Source: an uncultured Actinomycetes bacterium
GTDB taxonomy: Bacteria > Actinomycetota > Thermoleophilia > Solirubrobacterales > 70-9
Direction: 5' to 3'
Assembly (NCBI GenBank): GCA_937907435.1
Contig: CALCIA010000343.1
Span: forward strand, 1 to 40,274
Length of the DNA: 40,274 bases
In this document: piece by piece, positions 35,197 through 40,274 of the stretch
How the letters are laid out: every line of letters begins with the position of its first letter
Numbering within the stretch: the stretch's first letter is position 1
The notes under the pieces: model-generated
What the model saw: only the letters and a program-made list of their open reading frames with translations
What the model was told of the DNA's origin: nothing
Database searches by the model: none
Translations under genes and position numbers: made by a program

Positions 35197-35218
35197 GAGG
35201 AGGCCTACGCGGTCGCGG
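35197..35218 (+). repeat. 22-bp direct repeat, right copy
   Basis: Exact copy of 33773-33794. It overlaps the stop codon of orphan TetR_C E (35205-35207). It can be read as the tail of a TetR gene that once joined this point, or as a duplicated target site. Confidence 0.8.
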
Positions 35219-35636
35219 TGGGCTGCGACCAGCGGCGCGCCTCGGCGAAGCCGAGGTAGGGCATCAGGGCGAGGAAGGTGAGGTCGGGGGCGACCGCGGG
35301 GAGGGTGGGACCGCGGCCCGCTTCGAGCTCGAGGTTGATCTGGCGGGCGATCCGCATGATCAGGGTCGGCGCGGCGGGGAGGCGCCGGTTGCGGGGCGGC
35401 GCGCCGTGTTCGAGCAGCGTGGCGAGGTCGTCGACCAGGGCGAGGAGCGCCTCGTCGTCGCCGTGGCGACGGCCCGCTCCTTCGGTGAGGGTGCGGCCGG
35501 CGTCGGGGTCGGCGGCGGCAAGGTCCACCGCGGCGCCGACCGCGGCCGCGACCCGGGCGGGCCAGGTCGCCTGACCCTCGCAGGCCTCCTCGATCGCGAC
35601 CTCGAGGCGCCGCCGACAGTGGCCGAAGTGGGTCAT
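35205..35636 (-). CDS. Orphan TetR C-terminal domain protein E (no HTH)
   Basis: 143 aa from ATG 35636 (GGAG 7 bases upstream); a GTG at 35675 would add 13 residues. Same layout as the proteins at 8365 and 24835: RRLEVAIEEACEGQATWPARVAAAVGAAVDLAAADPDAGRTLTEG, then DDEALLALVDDLATLLEHG, LIMRIARQINLELE, and the signature VAPDLTFLALMPYLGFAEARRW. No helix-turn-helix. Lies 43 bp downstream of the secreted gene at 35680 on the same strand, the third example of that order. The end of the gene is inside the right 22-bp repeat, so its last residues (QPTATA) may have been changed by the rearrangement. Confidence 0.68.
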   Translation of the reverse strand: MTHFGHCRRRLEVAIEEACEGQATWPARVAAAVGAAVDLAAADPDAGRTLTEGAGRRHGDDEALLALVDDLATLLEHGAPPRNRRLPAAPTLIMRIARQINLELEAGRGPTLPAVAPDLTFLALMPYLGFAEARRWSQPTATA

Positions 35637-35679
35637 CGCAGCTCCGCGGCGGCGGTTGACGACCGACGAGGCCACGACA

Positions 35680-36621
35680 TCAGGGTCGCCCCATCCCCGC
35701 CCGGAAGTCGGCTCCGGTCAGCGGCACGCTCAGCCCGGGGAAGGTGACCCGCAGGCTGCCCCTCCAGGGGGCCCCGGCACGGGCGGCGAAGCGGGCGGTG
35801 CCGGAGAAGGGCGCCGGCGGCGTCACCGCCGCCCAGGTGAGCGGGCGGTTGAAGCGGAAGGAGGAGACGGGCGCGCCTGCCTGCGCGCGACGGACGACGG
35901 TGACTCCGTCCGCGTTCCGTTCCTCGACCCGCGCGCGGAAGCTGACCCCGCCCCGCCCGGGCGCCGCGCGGAACCTCGAACCGGTCCCCGGGTCGACCGC
36001 GGACAGGACCGCGCCTCCCGTGGTCGCCGCGGCGGGCATCGACGAGGAGGCGACCGCCGCGCCGGAGGTCGAGCCCGGCGTCTCGCAGCCGGGCGGCGGC
36101 GGCGTCCCGACCGAGCCGCGGGCGCTGGTCGCGGCGACCGTCGTGTAGCCGCCCTCGCCTTCGAAGCTGATCGTGCCGACGAAGACCCCGAGGCGCCTGA
36201 CCACCCGGCCCGGCCGTCCGCAGACCTGCCGCGCGGTGCTGACGACGCGCCGGCCGGAGGGGCGGAAGCGCACGGCGATCCGGCCGAGTTCACCGAGAGC
36301 GGCTTCCACCGCCTCGGGACCGGCGGCCTTGGCGGGCGCCGTGTAGATGGTGGAGGCGCCATTGCCGGTGCCCGCCGAGCGGAGGCGTCCCGACGGCCCG
36401 AAGGTCGCGACGGGCGCCCACCGTTCCGAAGCGATCACCGTGACCTCGTCGCCTTGGCTGGTGACGTCGACGACGAAGCCGTTGCTGCCGCGGAGGCTGA
36501 ACGAGGCCGATTGCGGCTGCGCCCCGCGGGCCGTCCCAGAGCCGAAGAAGAGCGCGACGGAAGCTGCGACAGCGAGGAACAGGAAGGCTTGATGAGAGCG
36601 GATCCGAGAGGCCCGAAGCAC
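35680..36621 (-). CDS. Secreted protein E, 313 aa
   Basis: No named family. Starts VLRASRIRSHQAFLFLAVAASVALFFGSGTARGA, a signal peptide, then SFSLRGSNGFVVDVTSQGDEVTVIA (beta-rich), YTAPAKA, LGELGRIAVRFRPSGRRVV, VCGRPG and FVGTISFEGEGGYTTVAAT.ARG. The C-terminal half adds a Pro/Gly-rich linker and another beta region (SFRARVEERNADGVTVV). Not clearly related to proteins A and C, but in the same position relative to an orphan TetR_C gene. GTG 36621 is chosen because the -10 of promoter P3 ends 7 bases upstream, which makes the message leaderless; longer frames would begin inside the promoter. Divergent from TetR-3. Confidence 0.78.
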   Translation of the reverse strand: MLRASRIRSHQAFLFLAVAASVALFFGSGTARGAQPQSASFSLRGSNGFVVDVTSQGDEVTVIASERWAPVATFGPSGRLRSAGTGNGASTIYTAPAKAAGPEAVEAALGELGRIAVRFRPSGRRVVSTARQVCGRPGRVVRRLGVFVGTISFEGEGGYTTVAATSARGSVGTPPPPGCETPGSTSGAAVASSSMPAAATTGGAVLSAVDPGTGSRFRAAPGRGGVSFRARVEERNADGVTVVRRAQAGAPVSSFRFNRPLTWAAVTPPAPFSGTARFAARAGAPWRGSLRVTFPGLSVPLTGADFRAGMGRP

Positions 36622-36628
36622 GAGATGA

Positions 36629-36657
36629 ATAGGAACATATATGGACCAATATGTCAA
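36629..36657 (-). promoter_or_regulatory. Shared promoter/operator box, copy P3 (secreted protein E)
   Basis: Minus strand: -35 TTGACA (36657-36652), 17-base spacer with GGTCCATATATGT, -10 TCCTAT (36634-36629). Seven bases later comes the GTG of the gene at 35680, so transcription should start at or next to the start codon. Confidence 0.75.
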
Positions 36658-36721
36658 TCACCGGCCGAGAAGACAGCGTGTCTGCGGTCCGGATTATCTC
36701 TCGATATACCGCTTGGGATAG

Positions 36722-36741
36722 GGATATAGGCGGCTATATCC
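36722..36741 (+). promoter_or_regulatory. Perfect inverted repeat upstream of TetR-3
   Basis: GGATATAG-GCGG-CTATATCC, an 8-bp perfect palindrome, in the divergent region between the gene at 35680 and TetR-3. It is preceded by GATATACCGCTT (compare ATTTACCGCTT before TetR-1) and followed by GAAGTACC (36774-36781). A likely TetR-type operator. Confidence 0.6.
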
Positions 36742-36844
36742 GCTGAGCCTCAATCCTCACCAAAAGGATCACTGAAGTACCAGCTCTCCCCAACGTTGCT
36801 CGCCGCATTCAGGAACATCAGCGGACCAAGATATCGTCGCGCAG

Positions 36845-38122
36845 ATGGTCCAGACGCCATGGGGAAATGTCGAGGAATTGCGCTCCCGCAAGCTGCGGCC
36901 GGGCGGCGCCTCCTCGGAGGAGGAGACGACGTCCAACCAGCGCGAACGGATCTTCGGCGCGATCGTGGCGGCGGTCGCCGAAAAGGGCTACGAGGCGTCC
37001 ACCGTCGGCGACATCAGCGAGCTGTCCGGGGTCTCCAAGAGCAGCTTCTACGAGCACTTCGCCGACAAGGAGGCGGCGTTCGCGGCCACGGTCGAGGCGC
37101 TGCTCGCGCCCTCGCTCGAGTACGCCCGCGCGAACGGGATCGGCGGTGACGAGGAGGAGGCCCGCCGCGGGTTCGAAGGCGGGCTCGGGCTGGTCGCCTC
37201 CCAGGCGGCCGCCGCGCGGCTCTGCCTCGTCGACATCTATGCCGCCGGCCCGCGGGCGGTCGCGTTGCTCGAGGGCACCCTGGCGGAGTTCGAGCAGCTG
37301 CTGTCCCAGACGTTCGACCGGATCGGCGGGCGCGAGGGCATGCCCGTCGAGATCGTCCGGGCGCTGATCGGCGGCGTCCAGAAGGTCATCTACAAGCGGC
37401 TGCTGCGCGGCGAAGAGGCCGAGCTGACCGACCTCGCCCCCGAACTCTGGCGATGGCTCCTCTCGGTCCCCCCGCCCCCCGGACCGCTGCGCCCGAGCCG
37501 CGTGCGCACGGTGAAGGCGCTCAGCTTCGAGGATCGCCAGCTCCCCTCCGCCCCGCCGGAGCGGCTGCTGCGGGCCCTCGCGGCGGTCGTCTCCGAGAAG
37601 GGCTATCAGGAGGCCAAGATCGCCGAGATCGTCGAGCGGGCGAAAACGTCCCGGCGCACCTTCTACGAATACTTCGAGAGCAAGGAGGACGCGATGGTGG
37701 CCGCCCTCGACAGCGGCTCGGCGCAGATGCTGGCCGCGGCGCTCCCCGCCTTCCGCCGCGGTGGTGACTGGCGCCGCGCCGTCCGCGACACCCAGCGGGC
37801 GATGCTCCACTTCGCCGCCGAAGAGCCCGAGTACGGCCGGCTCGGCGCGGTCGAGATGTACGGGGCGGGGCCGCGCGCGCTGGAGCAGCGGGAGATGGTG
37901 ACCGAAGGGATGGAGGGCCTCCTGCAGCCGGGCTACGAGGTCGCCCCCGACGTCCCGGCGATCGCGGCCGAGGCGGTCGGCGGCGCCCTCTACGCGCTCC
38001 TCTACGACTTCGTCAAGGCGGAGGGCCCGGAGCGGCTGCCGGTGCTGGTGCCGACCTTCGTCTACGTCACCTTGGCGCCCTTCCTCGACGCCGAGGACGC
38101 CTACGCCGTCGCCACGGGGTGA
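36845..38122 (+). CDS. Double TetR-family regulator TetR-3
   Basis: 425 aa, third fused TetR pair. HTH 1: NQRERIFGAIVAAVAEKGYEASTVGDISELSGVSKSSFYEHFADK; HTH 2: PPERLLRALAAVVSEKGYQEAKIAEIVERAKTSRRTFYEYFESK. The end, PFLDAEDAYAVATG, matches the other two. Its leader aligns with that of TetR-1 up to the start codon (TTGCTCGC, GATATCGTC, then GCAGATG against GCGGAGATG), so the promoter and gene were duplicated as one block. The recognition helices differ from TetR-1 and TetR-2 (KSSFYEHF against RSAFYRHF), so DNA targets may differ partly. Divergent from secreted protein E; presumed to control P3. Followed on the opposite strand by a nucleotidyltransferase pair. Confidence 0.9.
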   Translation: MVQTPWGNVEELRSRKLRPGGASSEEETTSNQRERIFGAIVAAVAEKGYEASTVGDISELSGVSKSSFYEHFADKEAAFAATVEALLAPSLEYARANGIGGDEEEARRGFEGGLGLVASQAAAARLCLVDIYAAGPRAVALLEGTLAEFEQLLSQTFDRIGGREGMPVEIVRALIGGVQKVIYKRLLRGEEAELTDLAPELWRWLLSVPPPPGPLRPSRVRTVKALSFEDRQLPSAPPERLLRALAAVVSEKGYQEAKIAEIVERAKTSRRTFYEYFESKEDAMVAALDSGSAQMLAAALPAFRRGGDWRRAVRDTQRAMLHFAAEEPEYGRLGAVEMYGAGPRALEQREMVTEGMEGLLQPGYEVAPDVPAIAAEAVGGALYALLYDFVKAEGPERLPVLVPTFVYVTLAPFLDAEDAYAVATG

Positions 38123-38156
38123 GCCTTGACGCGACGCGGGCAGTGTCGACCGGCCC

Positions 38157-38648
38157 TCACGGACCCTCCCGGCCCCGCGCCGCCTCCAGAGCCTCGAGAT
38201 CGTCGCGGTCGCGAGCGCGGTCACTGGCCCGCTTCATCGCCAACAGGTCGTCGAGCGAGCAGACCTTCACCTTCAGCCCGTCGATGTCCACCTCGCTCGC
38301 CCGCGCGTCGAGAGCGGCGAATGGGGGAATCTGCGGCAGGCCCTGCAGGACGTCGACCCGGCCGAGGTCGGTGAGGACGAGGGTCCGGTCGCCGGTCCGG
38401 AGGAAGGTTCTGATGGCGGACGGCTCGAGAAGTTGTCCGCCAACTTCGACCTTGCCACCGAGATCGACCAGCAAGGCGTCCAGCCGCGCCAGATTCTCGG
38501 TCGACGGATCGGGCACCAGATCAACGTCCCGGGTCGCGCGCAGATAGCCCCAGGCGTTGACGGCGAGACCGCCGACCAGGACGAAATCGACCTCGGCCGC
38601 GCGCAGGCGCTCGAGAAGAGTGCGGAGCCGAAGAGGTTGTGGCGTCAC
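38157..38648 (-). CDS. Nucleotidyltransferase-fold protein (toxin-like), copy 2
   Basis: 163 aa, paralogue of the protein at 21630. VLVGGLAVNAWGY carries the GG helix, RATRDVDLVPDP the catalytic pair D41/D43, and the end reads VKVCSLDDLLAMKRASDRARDRDDLEAL, as in copy 1 (VRICSLARLRGMKQAAGRDQDRLDL). GTG 38648 overlaps the TGA of the 60-aa gene by 4 bp (GTGA), the same coupling as in copy 1. Substrate unknown. Sits just after TetR-3, as copy 1 sits just after TetR-1. Confidence 0.78.
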   Translation of the reverse strand: MTPQPLRLRTLLERLRAAEVDFVLVGGLAVNAWGYLRATRDVDLVPDPSTENLARLDALLVDLGGKVEVGGQLLEPSAIRTFLRTGDRTLVLTDLGRVDVLQGLPQIPPFAALDARASEVDIDGLKVKVCSLDDLLAMKRASDRARDRDDLEALEAARGREGP

Positions 38649-38827
38649 CGCGGACGGGCGGCGCCGGTGAAGGTCGACAGGTATTCGCTCAGCGCGAGGC
38701 CCTCGGCCAGGTTCTCGGCGAGCGAGCGGCTGGCGTCTTCGCGCAGCTGACGGCGGCGCGACTCCTCGTTGTCACTCCAAGCCTTGGCTGGGTTGCCGTG
38801 GAATCCCTGCTCGTCGCCAGATTTCAT
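38645..38827 (-). CDS. Small basic helical protein, 60 aa, partner of the nucleotidyltransferase
   Basis: MKSGDEQGFHGNPAKAWSDN, then RRRQLREDASRSLAENLAEG and LALSEYLSTFTGAARPR. Mostly one amphipathic helix. Shares the order R.QL, DA.R, S..E.LA, LS and GAA..R with the 53-aa gene at 21472, and the same overlap with a nucleotidyltransferase gene. Antitoxin-like by layout; no direct functional evidence. ATG 38827 lacks a strong Shine-Dalgarno sequence. Confidence 0.7.
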   Translation of the reverse strand: MKSGDEQGFHGNPAKAWSDNEESRRRQLREDASRSLAENLAEGLALSEYLSTFTGAARPR

Positions 38828-38854
38828 GGCGCAAAGGGTAGCTCCACGACGGCC

Positions 38855-39430
38855 CTATTCGTGGATCTTCTCGCCCCGCTCGAGCATCGCGAGGAATTTG
38901 CGCAGGCGGCGTTCGCGGGTCTCGGGCTTCTTGGCCTCGCCGAGGCGGTAGGTGATCGCGTAGCGGTTGGCGCTGTCGAGGTCGGCGAAGGCGGCCGAGG
39001 CGGCGGGGTTGGCGTCGAGCTCGCGCTGGAGGTCGTCGGGGACCGCGGCGGTGCGCTGGCCCTCGTAGGCGGCCTCCCAGCGGCCGTCGGCCTTCGCCGC
39101 CGCCACCTCCGCGGCGCCCGCGGGACGGAGGGCGCCGGCGGCCTCCAGGGCTTCGGCCTTCTCGCGGTTGATCCGCGACCAGCGGCCGCGGGGACGGCGG
39201 GGCGTGAAGCGCTGCAGGAAGTGGGTGTCGTCGAGGCCGCGCTTCTGGCTGTCGATCCAGCCGAAGCAGAGGGCCAGCTCGACCGCCTCGGCGTAGGTGA
39301 CGCTCGGCTCCGGCGCGCCCTTCTTGGCGATCTTCAGCCAGAGGCCCGGCGAGGTGGCGGCGTTGTCCTCGAGCCACGCCTCGAGGTCCGCCGGGCCGGC
39401 GAAGAGGAGGGTCGGCAGGTCGTCGGCCAT
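38855..39430 (-). CDS. YdeI/OmpD-associated family protein
   Basis: 191 aa. Resembles the YdeI family: F.GPADLEAWLEDNAATSPGLWLKIAKKG near the start, then TYAEAVELALCFGWIDSQKRGLDDTHFLQRFTPRRPRGRWSRINREKAEAL, the strongly conserved core, and a C-terminal helical part (ANRYAITYRLGEAKKPETRERRLRKFLAMLERGEKIHE). The biochemical role of the family is poorly known; some members are linked to stress or antimicrobial-peptide resistance. The start at ATG 39430 is 7 bp after the YggU-like gene, so the two are cotranscribed. A longer frame to 39493 would overlap that gene and is unlikely. Confidence 0.85.
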   Translation of the reverse strand: MADDLPTLLFAGPADLEAWLEDNAATSPGLWLKIAKKGAPEPSVTYAEAVELALCFGWIDSQKRGLDDTHFLQRFTPRRPRGRWSRINREKAEALEAAGALRPAGAAEVAAAKADGRWEAAYEGQRTAAVPDDLQRELDANPAASAAFADLDSANRYAITYRLGEAKKPETRERRLRKFLAMLERGEKIHE

Positions 39431-39437
39431 GGCGTCC

Positions 39438-39707
39438 TCAGCCGCCCAGCCGCTCGGCCAGCTCGTCCGCGCCCAGCGACTCGACCTCGACAACCTTGTC
39501 CCGGGACTTCGCGCCGCGGACGACGCTGACCCGCGACGGGGCGACGCCGACCTGGGCGGCGATCAGCTTGCAGAGGGCGCGGTTGGCGCGCCCGTCGGTC
39601 GGCGGCGCCGAGACCCGCGCGCGCAGCACCCCGTCCTCGAAGCCCAACAGGGCGTCACCGCGCCCGCGCGGGCGCAGCCGCACAGACACTCGTGCCGAGT
39701 CATTCAT
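39438..39707 (-). CDS. DUF167 (YggU-like) family protein
   Basis: 89 aa, the typical size of this conserved, uncharacterised family. Recognised by VRLRPRGRGDALLGFEDGVLRARVSAPPTDGRANRALCKLIAAQ and SRVSVVRGAKSRDKVVEVE. A small alpha/beta fold; function unknown, possibly nucleic-acid related. First gene of a pair with the YdeI-like gene. Confidence 0.88.
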   Translation of the reverse strand: MNDSARVSVRLRPRGRGDALLGFEDGVLRARVSAPPTDGRANRALCKLIAAQVGVAPSRVSVVRGAKSRDKVVEVESLGADELAERLGG

Positions 39708-39772
39708 CCCGCGACCCTACCGACGTAGTAGAAATGGTTGACAAAGACACTAAATCACGATCAGGAGGACCT

Positions 39773-40171
39773 ATGGCTGCGATCCCCGACAAGGCGAAGC
39801 ACCTATTCGAAAACAAGGACTTCGCCCACGTGGCGACCGTGAACAAGGACGGCTCGCCGCAGGTGTCGGCGATCTGGATCGGACTCGACGGCAACCTCGT
39901 CACCTTCAACACCGCCGAGGGCCGGGTGAAGACCGACAACCTGCACCGCGACGAGCGGGTGGCGATCTCGATCCACGCGCAAGAAAACCCCTACGAGAAC
40001 CTGATCATCCAGGGCAAGGTCGTCGAGATGACCAAGGACGGCGCCGACGACGACATCGACGCCCTCGCCAAGCGCTACATGGGCGTCGACTCCTACCCCC
40101 ACCGCCAGCCAGGCGAAGAACGCGTGATCGTGAAGATCCAGCCGGAGAAGGTGAACCACACGAGCTATTAG
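39773..40171 (+). CDS. PPOX-fold flavin/F420-dependent protein
   Basis: 132 aa. Pyridoxamine 5'-phosphate oxidase-like split barrel: HLFENKDFAHVATVNKDGSPQVSAIWIGLDGNLVTFNTAEGRVKTDNLHRDERVAISI is the classic start of the actinobacterial PPOX-class proteins that bind F420 or FMN, followed by ENLIIQGKVVEM and YMGVDSYPHRQPGEERVIVKIQPEKV. Likely a cytoplasmic oxidoreductase acting on small molecules. ATG 39773 has a perfect AGGAGG 5 bases upstream. Monocistronic, divergent from the YggU-like gene. Confidence 0.87.
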   Translation: MAAIPDKAKHLFENKDFAHVATVNKDGSPQVSAIWIGLDGNLVTFNTAEGRVKTDNLHRDERVAISIHAQENPYENLIIQGKVVEMTKDGADDDIDALAKRYMGVDSYPHRQPGEERVIVKIQPEKVNHTSY

Positions 40172-40191
40172 CGTAAGGCCACACGTCCGGG

Positions 40192-40239
40192 AAGCTGTCG
40201 CCCGGGGAAGGGATGGGGACCCGCAAGCTGTCGCCCGGG
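40192..40239 (+). repeat. AAGCTGTCGCC repeat, copies 2 and 3 in tandem
   Basis: AAGCTGTCGCCCGGG at 40192 and again at 40225 (33-base period), each followed by GGGA...GACCCGC-like bases. The first copy lies within CCGGG...CCCGG, giving a small hairpin. A third, related copy is at 8967. The last 100 bases of the window contain no gene. Confidence 0.6.
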
Positions 40240-40274
40240 TTAGGGACCCGCCCCTCTCGCCACGGCCCGGGCAG

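Noticed and set aside
39738..39772. TTGACA at 39739 as -35 of the PPOX gene promoter
   Set aside because: Seventeen bases downstream is the ribosome-binding site, not a -10; any promoter must lie elsewhere, so no call was made.

Overview
The window is GC-rich DNA with actinobacterial signals: GTG and TTG starts, 1-4 bp overlaps between consecutive genes, leaderless-looking promoters and several runs of paralogous secreted proteins. The gene set (type III glutamine synthetase, DUF2600 terpene synthase, proteins with a CPNE...LPECRAYE N-terminus, double-TetR regulators) suggests the class Thermoleophilia, order Solirubrobacterales. That placement is an inference from family knowledge; no marker RNA is present.

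The left part (1-8262) looks like ordinary chromosome. It holds glnN (+); a minus-strand run of rlmN, a cytochrome P450, a calcineurin-like phosphoesterase and a 66-aa membrane protein; and a translationally coupled pair of a DUF2600 terpene synthase-like gene and a cis-prenyltransferase (uppS) on the plus strand. The right end (38157-40171) holds a small-protein/nucleotidyltransferase pair, a YdeI-like protein, a YggU-like protein and a PPOX-fold flavoprotein.

The middle (8365-38122) is dominated by one repeated design. Its parts are: (i) 'orphan' TetR C-terminal-domain proteins with no DNA-binding helix-turn-helix, at 8365, 24835 and 35205, each directly downstream of a secreted protein gene (9125, 25370, 35680); (ii) two duplicated operons, each encoding a secreted beta-propeller-like protein followed by a roughly 930-aa repetitive secreted protein (18377-13618 and 32212-27336), all four proteins ending in very basic tails; (iii) three 425-aa regulators, each made of two fused TetR units, on the plus strand at 20120, 32525 and 36845 and facing away from the secreted genes; and (iv) a shared promoter, TTGACA-N17-T(C/T)(C/T)TAT with a conserved GGT.....T..GT in the spacer, at 8340, 18515, 32352 and 36629. 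A decayed fourth TetR regulator survives as a fragment at 18549-18757, next to the promoter of the first surface operon. An MMPL exporter, a 158-aa secreted protein and a PASTA-bearing subtilase sit in the same gene runs.

Toxin-antitoxin-like cassettes lie at the joints of this design: an HTH-MNT/HEPN pair (18890-19926), two small-protein/nucleotidyltransferase pairs (21472-22097 and 38157-38827), a VapBC pair (26214-26953) and a DUF4143-type ATPase (33856-35103). The ATPase sits between two exact 22-bp direct repeats. My reading is a duplicated envelope locus in which double-TetR regulators, and possibly HTH-less TetR partners, control secreted proteins from one type of promoter. The regulatory links are inferred.
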